Shown here: positions 13,201 through 24,451 of the stretch, piece after piece
Numbering within the stretch: the first letter of the stretch is position 1
How the letters are laid out: the number at the start of each line of letters is the position of its first letter
DNA from: Amblyornis subalaris
Taxonomy: Eukaryota; Chordata; Aves; Passeriformes; Ptilonorhynchidae
NCBI GenBank assembly: GCA_018881555.1
Contig: JACAXG010000007.1
Coordinates: 10,991,435 to 11,055,434 of the forward strand
Length of the DNA: 64,000 bases
Direction of reading: 5' to 3'
Translations under genes and position numbers: made by a program
Notes under the pieces: model-generated
Seen by the model: only the letters and a program-made list of their open reading frames with translations
The model's database searches: none
Told to the model about the DNA's origin: nothing

Positions 13201-16200
13201 AGAACATTCTCATTCATTCTTAGGGTGTCAGCCCTACACTGATTTTCATTTACTTTAAGATGCAGGGACAATTTTTCTTCTTCATCTATAAAAAAATTGC
13301 AAGCACTCCATTTCCAAAATTGTGTTCCTACAGCATTGCTGGATTATGAGTGGTCCCAGTGATGGGGCCAGTTGATGAGAGCTGATAGACAGCACAAGCT
13401 GGGGCAGACTCTCTGCTTAGACTTTTTNAATAGTCTCCCTCCTGGAGCAATTTCACTCCATGCTTTTTATCCCAAAGGGGAAGATGATGAATAAAAGACC
13501 GATCAGCTGCAAAACAAGTTTCAATTAATTTCACAGTTTTGCCTCATTCAGTTCATAGCTGACATATAAATGACTTTGAAAGACGGCTTGCCTGCTAGTC
13601 CCAGACTCTGATTTTACATTGTTTTCTTTGAAAACAATGATTTGTGGCTACCAATCACTGGAGTAGATGTTTGTCCTGAGTTAAGGTTTTATGCACACTG
13701 GTTAACTACGTAGTAGGAATGTCCACTTTTGTTTTTTTTTCTATAAACTACATTATTATTTGTAATCACGTCCTTATCCACAGGATTCGTGATAGCAACT
13801 TCTTCTTTGTTCTTTCCCCTTCGACTATAGTTAGCTTCACTGGAAAACACCTCAGGAATTTCACATACTTCCCTGCTTCTCCATGATATCACTGCTCCTG
13901 GACTCTTCATTTCGGCNAACATACATAATGTCATTCAAGCTAACAGGAGGAATTCCAATTCCTCAGTTAGTGGTGAATTGGGCCTCATAAACATGGATCT
14001 TTATGTAAGAAGATGTCATTATGTAGGCAGCACCCTGNAGCAGCTTGAACATCAATATAGTCTAAAAGTTGAACAATCCTGGGACTACAAACCTAGGAGC
14101 AACCAATAAATCTTATTTTTTTCTTTTAGCTGCAATGCAAGTCCACCATGCATCCCTACTTTTGTCTCAAAAAATGGTACAACTGCAGTGAGCTGATGGC
14201 AAAACACACAAATGCAATCTCTAAGAAGCCCTGAGGGAATTCACTCATCCATTTGTAAGCCTGGAGCTGTAATTTATTTAAACTGCTTTGATGTTCTGCA
14301 TATCCAGCACACTGCACAATGTTTAAGAGCATGCAGTGGGTTCACCCAGTCTCTCCTGTTTCAGCATTATGGACAAGGACATATGATTACAGTCAGGAAG
14401 GTGGGAGCAAATATGGCATCACACATTAAAAAGAAAAAATGTTTTGTTCTACTCAGAAATAAGGAATTCCACAGTGGCACCACTGGGGCAATCTGAATTN
14501 GGTCAAGAATTCCAAGATCTGCTTTCACTTATCTTCTGAAATATCCTGGTTCCTTTAGGGCTTGCCCAGAGCCATTTCATTGCANTTTCCTGCCACCTCT
14601 TTGGCTATTTTGTACAGCAGCATGAACCACCAGTGGAAGAAGTTAAGATTTTTTGACAACACATAGAGAAGAGCTAAGAGATGACTGCTAGCATCCTGCA
14701 CTGATTCAACGGGCATGGCAAAACCCAGAAAGGACTTTCTAAAACTGTGAGGACATTTTGTTCTCCTTGTCCATCTCATCCATGGTGCACCCTCATGCAA
14801 CTTTAGCATCCTGAGAACATCTTTTCCCTGTTCCCCACTGTCCCCATCTTCTCCAATACATTGCATGAAAAGAGTTGAGGATCAGAAAAGGGACTTATGT
14901 ACGGTAACTACAAGGAAAAAGAGTGAGATAGCAGAGCAGCCATAGACAGAGAAGCTGACAGAAATGATATAGCATTTTTCGCTGGTCCAGTTTCTAAAAA
15001 TTCCCTTCTGCTGATCATTAAAGCAGACTTTAATGTGTAGCTCCACATGACCATCTCTGAACAGAGGTCCTACTAATCCAGCACCTTGGACAGAAGCTAT
15101 TTCAGATCCTTGTGGACTGACCAACCAGGAGAGTCCTTCCTACCATTCTCACACAGATTAATTCAGGCAACCACTCCTACCTGCTTTTTGCCTACACAAC
15201 ATTCCTCTTTGATTTTTCCCNTCATCCTTCTTTTAGGAAATAAAGAACCAGGAAGGTCACCTGCCTGACATTACCACATATCNGTCCTGCGCAGCTCTCA
15301 AAACCTGGAGCAAGCTCTTTCTGCATCTCCTTACTACAAAAATTCATGAAGTCGGATGAAAAGGTAATTTTTTGAGATTTATTATCTTCAAGGCATTGTA
15401 GCCTGGCTTAGGGAGAAACTGCACAGCTACAATGAAAGACTGAGCAAATCCCAGTTTAAGTAGAACAAACCAAAATNAAATATCCTATCTAAATTAGACA
15501 TTGGAGACACTCATCATGTGTGTAAACAAAATGTCAATAACCTTTTAGTTAATCCTTTTTTTATATTTGTGAGGTTTCTTGGCATTCTTTTGTGGAAAGC
15601 AGCTTCATCTTTAACATTCAAGCATGATCAGTGGCACCTTTTCATGCATACACTATGCACTCCATGAAAAGAAAACTTACTCCAGTTTTTAATATTCTCT
15701 GTCAATATGTAATTCTGGAAACTCCACTTTTAGGAGTATGCTGGTCACATATTCAATGTTTTCATGGTGGCCTCTAATTTTATTCTTCTTTTTATGAGAG
15801 CTATTAGAAGCTTTTAAACATTTTCTGGCTCCTGGAGGGTAATTAATTATCTGTGCTTCCAAACTCATCAAGGATATTAGTCTTTCTAGAACACTTAGGC
15901 AAACCATACAGGGGTAACCAGGGAAATCCAGATGGTTACTGCCACACTAACATGCACTTAACTGACAATGGCTACCCAGGTTTCCAGAGCTTCTCAGTAT
16001 ATTCTCATTATATCCATATAATTCCATTACTCAAATAACACTGAGAATTAATTGCTTCTAATTGAGTTTGGTGGTATTAAATCAAATTAGTGTCCACAGC
16101 ATAATACAAACAATGCCAACAGCATTGGCTCCGTTATAGNAACTGAATGAAATCTAAGTACAAGTGCTCAAAATCATGTCCTTTAGGGATCTTCAGTGAG

Positions 16201-16268
16201 TTAAATTCTGGCCATTAAAGAAGAATGAGGTTTTATAAGAACATCCCGTAGGAGTCTCACCATCTCCC
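10237..16268. other. Unique non-coding sequence up to the assembly gap
   Basis: No repeat family or gene recognised with confidence. It includes a short (TTTG)n-like patch near 12118-12140 and one minus-strand open frame (14882-15153) that reads like a membrane-protein exon and is entered separately at low confidence. Other open frames are at most about 130 codons and featureless. Confidence 0.5.
14882..15153 (-). other. Exon-like open frame with a membrane segment (candidate only)
   Basis: A minus-strand frame, open from about 15153 to the stop at 14882. Its second half contains a possible N-glycosylation sequon (NWT), then a cysteine and a strongly hydrophobic stretch of about 22 residues (IISVSFSVYGCSAISLFFLV), followed by a histidine and lysine. 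This is the layout of an extracellular loop leading into a transmembrane helix. Codon choice and residue mix look more protein-like than neighbouring chance frames. Against it: no strong splice acceptor upstream, only a weak possible donor (GTACAT, inside the last codons), no start codon beyond alternatives, and no recognised family. It may be a chance frame, a pseudogene piece or an exon of an unknown membrane protein. Confidence 0.18.
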
Positions 16269-16428
16269 NNNNNNNNNNNNNNNNNNNNNNNNNNNNNNNN
16301 NNNNNNNNNNNNNNNNNNNNNNNNNNNNNNNNNNNNNNNNNNNNNNNNNNNNNNNNNNNNNNNNNNNNNNNNNNNNNNNNNNNNNNNNNNNNNNNNNNNN
16401 NNNNNNNNNNNNNNNNNNNNNNNNNNNN
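16269..16428. other. Assembly gap (160 N)
   Basis: An unbroken run of 160 N bases, unlike the isolated single N bases elsewhere. It marks missing sequence of estimated or arbitrary length. Open frames drawn through it are artefacts. Confidence 0.99.
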
Positions 16429-19400
16429 CTGAACCCTATCAACCCCAAATTTTGAAGATTCAAGTACGGGTGAAAGAACCTGTTTGCATAATTCATGCTG
16501 CTGAAGATGTCTGATAACATCCATGACTGCAAGAACATTTGTCCTTTTTCTATCCTCCGGGTAAAGCTTTCAAAATATGTTAAATACACGAGAGAGAGGT
16601 GCAGTGACGTCCGTAAAAGAGTAAAGTCTTGATATTTCCGTTCTTTTCAAGCCGCATTTTCACTGTTGCTAACAAGAAGGACCTCAGATAGGGTAAGACT
16701 CTCTGGCTAAGACCGACCAGAGAAGNCCTACTGATCCCAGTGGATAGCTTNGAAATTCTTTTTATTTCTGCTATTCTGCCATAGAATTCATGACTCTCAC
16801 ACATGACAGTGACCTCAGTTACTTTTCTTACTTAGAGTTGTACTGAGATAGCTGAACTGATATCTAAAAAGATTTTAAGCTGGTGTGAATTTTCCTACTA
16901 AAATACAAACTTACTCTTACTTTCTGCAATATTTTCAAGCAGGCACGTGCATCACTTTTCATAGCTTTACCATTTCTCCTGAGTTGACAAGAATGAGGCT
17001 CCACTCTAACACGCAATGGCACAGCTGTGGTTAATTATTTATAGAGCCCATCAGTAGCACATCCCATAATAACCCGCTTGGATAGGATCAAAGTNATGCA
17101 GACACTTGTCTTTCAGGTGATAAAATGGAGAAAGCGGGCTCAAAACTGAATAGATAAATATATTTTTTGAAAGAGGGGTAAAATATATTTTTTCTAAACT
17201 TCTATCCTGAGCTGAAGCAGTTGTCTGGAGAACTGGTGGTAAACGTCTTGTCGAGATTAGTTCCATTACCTGTGGGGAGATGTCAAATATCCACCCGTAT
17301 CCCAGGGAGATTCCGCTAAATCTGCCAAATGTTATTTCTGCCCTGAGGAAATCCTCCAGGCATTCCACTGAACTAAATATTGATAACCTAACCCACTACT
17401 TGCAGAAATTTCTTTGTTGATATTGATCAAATGGAAAATGTATAATATTAAGGGCTTACTCTGACCAAGCTCAGGGCGTTTCCAGCTGTGGAAGGCAGCA
17501 CCCAGAGAGCGTTAATAGTGCAGACAAGTAAAAACAACAGACCTTGGGCTTAATTCTGAATTTCCAGGCNGTGAAAACCACANGAAAAAAAAAGACTGGG
17601 TGAGCTGTCCAGATGTCACCTAAACCATCCTTTCACCCAAGGCTCTCTCAATCATTTGTATTAATGTTGCAAAGAAACTGATAGGAAGAAATACATACAG
17701 TGAGCACACGGGCCAGGTTGTCAATTAGATGGCACAACCATCCCTTTTCTCCTGGGTAACAGACAGTGATGAAAGGCAACACAGGACACAAGGAAGCTTT
17801 GGGACTGATGTTTTTTCATCCCAAGTTGCCACAAAGTGTCTGTTCCAGAAGAATCAATCATCAATCTTGAAAATAAACAAAAAAATGAGCAAAGAAACAA
17901 AATGGCTGGACCTCAATGTTCTCAAGATTTTTTTGGTTATTTAATTTTCTTTAGTTTCATTTTTGATCTCCTATTATGTTTGTCAATTTTGCTACAGAAT
18001 TGCAGTTACTGACTTTCTGGAGTTATTTTGTCAGAAGTCAAGGCTATATTAGAACCTGAAATGACATTAAATACAATTGTGAGTTTTTCTATGCCTGAAG
18101 TATCTCCTAAAAATCCAACAGTTTGGTGGTGTGGTGAGCCCAGAAAGACATTTACACTTGATTTCCCTGCAGTGAGTTAAGGTGTTTCTCTATGTGTGCA
18201 AAATATCAACATCTTATAATATTTATGTGTTAAGTAGACAAAGATGTTTCGTATTGAGNTGCTGGAAATGTCCGGAAGAATATCTTTAAAAATTGATGTT
18301 TCCCAATGTAGCCCTTAGACAATCTGTTTGCAGTGACATTTCAACTTGTTATAATTTTGCTGTAATTAAACCCCTCCATTTTTTCACCCCCTAGATAATT
18401 TGTGCATACAGACAACTGCATTCTTCTGGTACAACTAATTAGATATTTCACTGGCTTCTTTTATGAGCAGGAAGAATTCAAAGTTACTTAGCACACTTGA
18501 AGCAATTTTTTCTTCTGTTTCTAATTATACATTGCACCTGCTTAAAATCCAGGGGAACAAATGACTAGACAAAAAAGAACATAAGAGTAATACTTCAAAC
18601 TGATGTTGCCAGATAAGGCACTGTACAGAACACACTACTCATGGAGAAAGAAAATGTTCACCTCACATTCCAATCACCTGATGTAGTTAAGGACCAAATT
18701 CCCAATACGAGTACAAGTTATTTTTCCAAAANGGAGACTGGCATTTAGGTATTAATGCGTCTCTCAAAATTAGTTTGACTTCANATTTTGGGATTTCAGG
18801 AACCACAAAACATTATACCATCTTAACCTTGAAAGCTGACTTAGAAGTGCTGTAATTAGGGGTGAGTTTGGAATCTTTGTTAACCCCCCCTGCAAGGGTA
18901 TAAGTTGTTTTAAGATATTCAACACTCATTGTTCTAGTCTTCTTAAAGAAGATACTGTATTAGATATATTGAGCATGGTATTTCAATATGTAGTGTATAG
19001 CCAAAAGCAGTGTGTCAGAACCTTCACTTTTCTGTTCAGCCAGTCAAATCAGTACTTATGCAAACACTGTNGGAGTGTGGGTCCGACTGCACAGACACTT
19101 TTTCTTTCTGATATTTGATTGTGTTGCCCATCTCTGGAAACAGCACACGGAGTGTATAAATCAAGCTCCGCTCATCTTCTTTCATTTTCCTTTGAGTTGT
19201 AAATTATTGCAAGACTGGGTTAAAGTGATTGCCCNCTTGCCACTTGGTCCAAGAGCAAGAAATAATTTTCGTTCATGGAAGTCTACATCAGTGGAACAGC
19301 TAACATATCTTCTTTCTGTCTCAAAATGCCATGAAAGATGGCACTGACATTGGCCTCCTTATCAGGCTTTACAGACAGTTGCTGCACCTAAAGTGCAGTT

Positions 19401-19914
19401 ATCTCTGAAATACAACAGGAGATATGCTACATAGAAGAGGTGGGCTGTCAGGCTTTTATGCTAAGTCAAAAATAAATAACTACTTAAAAAGCCTTTCATG
19501 CTAAAATGCACTCATACATTTTATCCCTAAGAGAATATGGCTTTGTACGCTTATCATTTTTTAGCCATTTTAAAATGCTAGGTGTGACAAGATTTAACCC
19601 TGAGAACCATCATGCCAACGATGCTATCATGAGTCATGGCTGCCTGCATTTTCTTAGTCGATCTAGGCATATTTCACAGGCATTATCAATGGCTTTTGAT
19701 AAACATGAGATGGAAATATATTCTATCTGTACCTCCTGCATAGGAGTTAACTAGGACACCATATTTCAGAATAATGGAGTGCCCTTATAATTTTGNCAAT
19801 AAACGTCTTTTATTTCCTTAAAAGTGTTCAGGTTTTCAAAATCTCCACCCTGCCATCAAAAAAATCACACTACCCAGAAATATCTAGAANGCATCGGACC
19901 TGAAGTCAAAACCA
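16429..19914. other. Unique non-coding sequence, nothing recognised
   Basis: AT-rich sequence after the gap with no recognised repeat, gene or RNA. Open frames are up to about 110 codons, without domains. Confidence 0.6.
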
Positions 19915-20197
19915 ACAACTCCTATGAAGAAGGGCTGAGAAAGTTGGGGTTGTCCGGTGTGCAGGAGACAAGGCTCTGGGGAGACCTTACTTTGGCCATT
20001 CAATACTTAAAGGAGGCTGAAAAGAAATACAGACTTTTACCAGGGCCTGTAGTGACAGAACAAGGCAATGGGTTTAAACTGAGAGAGGGCAGGTTTAGAT
20101 TTGTTATAACATGGAAATTCTTTGCAATGTGGTGAGACACTGGAACAGGTTGCCCACGGGAGGTGTGGATGCTCTGTCATTGGAAATGTGGAGTTTG
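19915..20197 (+). mobile_element. CR1: CR1 LINE fragment, internal 3' region
   Basis: Plus-strand CR1 sequence recognisable by ordered blocks: cctatgaagaagggctgag, ctggggagacctta, aatacttaaaggaggct, a cagggcctg segment, then gagacactggaacaggttg and gaggtgtggatgct. This is the part just upstream of the CR1 3' end. The terminal short repeats are missing, so the copy has lost both its 5' part and its last 100 bp or so. Divergence is high, suggesting an old insertion. The open frame over it has no meaning. Confidence 0.87.
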
Positions 20198-23100
20198 GTG
20201 ACTTTGGTGACGCATGCATTATATCANGAGAGTTTTTCTTCATTTGCATCCCAAGGGGTGTGCAAATTAATATGTTAATAGGGCTTAGTGAGAGTCTTTG
20301 CTGCCTTCGGTCAGAATTTATAGCTGACAAAAGAGGTAGTATAAACACTTTAGTCCTCCATGTACTGAGGCAAGTTTGCAAGAAAAAAAAAAATATTCTT
20401 TGTATTTAAAGTATGCTTAAATATTTTCACATAAGAAGTTTAATAACTATATATTTAGCAGTTTTACATAATTTGTTATTACCAAGGCTAAAGGAGAGAT
20501 TTCCAAAAAAGGCATTTTAGCAAGCATTATAGATGAAAAAGACAAGGCAGATTAAAAAAATACTTGCAAAAACATCAGTAAGAAGTTGTGCCATCCTGCT
20601 CAATGGTTTACTTATTTATTCCTGGTTGTACATTAAAATAATCAGCACAATTTAATCTCATTTGGGCACAGCACTTTACACATGGATCAATGTCCTTTTA
20701 TTCATTACTATACATTTCCTCTATAATTTCTGCTATCAGTTGCAGAGTGTAAATAGTGTCTAATGCTTTCTTTCTGCTCTGCTCGTGAACAATGGCTTAA
20801 GTAATCAAGTAGAAAATTAATGAGAAGCAAAAGCTTATTTATAATTACACTCAGACCAAATTGCTATTTAAAGTATGAACAGTGCATGAACTGTTATTCT
20901 ACAAATCTCTTCTAATTCTTCACAGATGCTAATTAGAGTTTGTCATACCCCTACCCCTGAATTACTTGTTTTCCTGAACTAACTCTAAAATTGGCCTTTC
21001 CTTTGTGACTTATTCGCAGCTAGAAAACTTTCTCTTCCATTTTTGATCCCATTGAGATCAGTGGTTTAATTCACACGCTTAAAACTATGCATGTGCTTAA
21101 GTATAACAAAGGTATCTCAACTCCACCAGTACCTACTGATTTTTGCAGGACTTTAATGAAGTACAACATCCACTATTAAGGATGTCAGTTGAGATACATG
21201 TTAAAATTTCAGCAAACGTGGCCATTATATAAGTAACAGTAAGCAGGTAGCAGGGAGCTGCAAGTGATGTGTGCCTAGGCTTTATATATTAGTGGGAACA
21301 CAGCTCTAATGGGCAAAGGATTTTTTTCATAGGTCAAATTTCTTTTGAAAACATATATTTAGGACTGTTGTTCATAGGGAGAAACAACTGAGTTGTTGAA
21401 TTCACTTGTCCATGTTAGTTCTTCTCCCAGTTAGCCTCCTCGCTGCTATTTTCTCCCCACTCTTAAGAGGACTCACAGAAGATAAATTCCAGATGCCAGC
21501 TTTGTTCCTGGATGATCTGAGGGCTGATTTATTCAAACAAGAGACTGTGTGATACAGTGCCGCTGTGTTACAGAAGGTATCCAACGATATGCACCATGTT
21601 CCCAGGTATGAATCAAAGCCTGTACTTTGAAATGCATGTAAATGATCAGACATTCAGAGTCTGGGCTAATGGCATTCTGAATAGGATGCTATGAAAAGAA
21701 GAGTGAGAGACAAAAATGCAAAACTGGAAGAGCCAGACCAGACATCAATAATTGTCAGAGTGCGAAGCTCTCTGTAGAGAGAATATCAATAATACTTCTG
21801 GCTCACACCTGTCCCCTCATAAAGAGCACTGCAAGCAGTTTGTGAACACTAATTTTCACATCCCTGCTATAAGGTAACATTATTTTGGGTAGAGCCCTTC
21901 AGGCAAGTCTCAAGATAGTAACCAATGCTAGCTTTTAGGGAAAATGACGCAAAGAACAGCTCAAGGCCATAGTCAGAAACTATTTGATATCAGCTCTGAG
22001 AAATATGAAAGAACTCTGTGAACTCTTTAACAGGTATTTCTTCCCCAATCGTAAAGCTGCCGGAGTCCAAAATGTGGCAAGCACATGTGGAAACAAGAAA
22101 CATGAATTACCAGACCACTGTTAAAGCTATTCCCCATACAATCCCAGTGCTGACCACCCTGCTGGCCACTGTTGTCTCTCCTGAAACACTGCTCAAATTT
22201 GGGTCAGATAACAAGCTGAGGTATCCAGGTGCAAAGCATTCCTTTATTTGTCTAAAATTTTCCTCAAAGTTACCACCTTGTCCTTCTCCTAGAGAAACAC
22301 CTTCTGGAGCTTAGGCTGATAATTGGTTCTCTTCAGGTGGGTTTGACAATACCTAGGAAGGGAAAATACTCAAAATGAAGACACCAGCATCACAGCGTGG
22401 CAAGGGTTTCAGATGGTGTCCTGAATTTCATAAAGGCCTACATCTCTTTTTGATAAGTAACTCAGTTGTAATGCAGTTATCTCAGATGCCTTTAGAGCAG
22501 ACAGCATGAATACCAGCAGCACAGAAAAAGGGCAGGTGTTTTGATACCAGGTCAAGTTAATTGGTAAAAATTAACATATAAAACTCAATTACCTTCAACT
22601 TCTATACTGGTACAGTGAGAAAGAACCTTACTTTGACTGCATTGGTAGGATTGTACTGGAGAACTCAGAAACACCGTGTGAAAATCCATGCTCAAAATTA
22701 TGTCCCTTATTAAAATAGAAATAATATTTATCCTTCCTTCATTTGTTTCTACTCTTTGCTTCATCCGATACATAGAGACTGTTCCTCTACTCTTTATGCA
22801 AGTTTTTTGTCCTTTCATTTTTCGTTTCCATGACACATCATCTCCTGAAATATGTCTCCCAAACAACTTTAATCATTCTATCTCTCTTTTGCTTTGTTAA
22901 TTGTAGCTTGTATCTGGCTGCATGTTATTGTGCATACATGCTTTAAGAATTCTGTCTCTTTTGATAAATAGAAATATATCTCAGATTTTAATATGTACAC
23001 AGGGACAGATAAACACAGTGAGTGTGGTCTTGTGGTCTTCATTATCACATGTAAAGGAACATATTTTTCAAACATGTTGCATACAGTTTGCCTCAAACGA

Positions 23101-23747
23101 TCAAGTTCTCCCATAAGAGAGATCAAAGATCTAAAGGCAGCAATAAAACAGTAATTTTCATCCTGGCTGTCATGCAATTGATGTATCTTTGATAATGTGA
23201 AGCCAAAAAAACCTGAAAACTCACAGTTCTGCACATAATCTTTTAGTATTCTTGAAAGATCATCCAAGTAATATGTCACCTGGATAGGCATTGGAAAAGC
23301 CATAAAAACTGTACAGAGTATTACTTTTTTTTAATTCTGGGAGAATATCACCCAGTAATTTTTCCCCTCTGTTATTAAAGCATCTTGTCTCCTAGGAATG
23401 GTGACAATAATTAAATTTACCTCAAGAGGTTGTCTCACGCCTTTATGTGGATAGCCTTGTGTGTTCAGGAATGCCTTTAATTACTGGAAATTTGAGTCTA
23501 TCTCACATTGAGTTAAACTCTTTATGCTTATTTGGCCCAAGAGAAAAAAATGCAAACAGAAGCCTGAAAGCAACAAAGGAGCCCACTTTTGTCAGAGCTG
23601 CACTAGTAGGGAGTGACTAGGGAGTCCCAGAGGAGCCCAGCTCCAAATGGAAACCAGCTGTGTCTGCTTTTCTTGGTTTTGAAGAAATGGGGTGAGTAGA
23701 ACCTTCTTCAGGTCCCCACCAGGCTGAGTTCCCAGTGGGATCCAAAT
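20198..23747. other. Unique sequence, with a possible conserved non-coding element
   Basis: Contains no N from 20228 to 23786, the longest such stretch noticed. The part 20590-20960 is rich in TAAT/ATTA homeodomain-type motifs and reads like a conserved non-coding element (see findings). A minus-strand frame at 22878-23303 (141 codons) is open but unrecognised and within the length expected by chance. No gene or repeat was recognised. Confidence 0.5.
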
Positions 23748-24300
23748 ATAGAACCATAGAATCATAGAATGGCCTGGGTTGGAAAGNACCTTAAAGATCA
23801 NCCAGTTCCAAACCCCCTGCCATGGGCAGGGACACCTCCCACCAGACCAGGTTGCTCAGGACTCCACCTAACCCGGCCTTAAACACTTCCAGGGATGGGA
23901 CACCCACAGTTTCTCTGGGCAACTTGTGCCAGTTCCTCACCACTGTCACAGAAAAGCATTTTCTCCTCATATTTAATTTAAACCTGCCCAGTTTGAAGCC
24001 ATTCCCTCCTGTCCTGTCACTACATGCCCTTGCAAAAAGTCCCTCTCCATCTTTCCTGTAGGCTCCCTTCAGGTACTAGAAGGCCACAATTAGGTCACCC
24101 CAAAGCCTTCTCTTTTCCAGGATGAACAAACTCAATTCTCTCAGCCTTTCCTTGTGGGAGAAGGACCGTGCCGGGGACCCCAGAGCTGGATGCAGTACTG
24201 CAGGTGGGGTCTCTCCAGAGCAGAGCAGAGGGGCAGAATCCCCTCCGTCACCCTGCTGCCCACAGTGCTTTGCATACAGCTCAGGATATGTTGCTCTCAG
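23748..24300 (-). mobile_element. CR1: CR1 LINE fragment, longest 3' copy in the window
   Basis: About 550 bp of the CR1 3' region read on the minus strand. On the plus strand it starts with the 3' terminal repeats (ATAGAACCATAGAATCATAG) at 23748 and runs through the standard blocks: catgggcagggacacctcc, ttctctgggcaactt, ccctcctgtcctgtcactac, tgcaaaaagtccctctcc and ctttcctgtaggctccc. It continues into the more 5' part around the cagtactgcaggtgggg segment and ends near a caggatatgttg segment. It is the best-preserved 3' end here, so a comparatively young insertion. It includes no intact coding region. Confidence 0.95.
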
Positions 24301-24397
24301 TCCCACTGAAGTGGATTCCTTCTCTTTCCACTGACATGTATACCTCAAGACTGAAAATTAGCTGATCAAATCAGATTGGACAATATTTGTGCAATAT

Positions 24398-24451
24398 ATG
24401 CATGAATATATGTATGAATATATGTATGAATATATGCAAGCATATATATGC
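24398..24451 (+). repeat. 12-bp tandem repeat, about 4.5 copies
   Basis: Four successive 12-bp units at 24398-24409, 24410-24421, 24422-24433 and 24434-24445, followed by a partial unit. The consensus is ATGTATGAATAT with T/C changes at the fourth base and a more degenerate last full unit. The array is AT-rich and partly palindromic, and sits about 100 bp beyond the end of the CR1 copy. Confidence 0.85.

Noticed and set aside
16201..16589. Two minus-strand open frames crossing 16269-16428
   Set aside because: They run through the N gap and are artefacts.
22878..23303. 141-codon minus-strand frame with a plausible acceptor near its start
   Set aside because: Length is within chance expectation, a donor-like GTGAGT lies early inside it, and no protein family was recognised.
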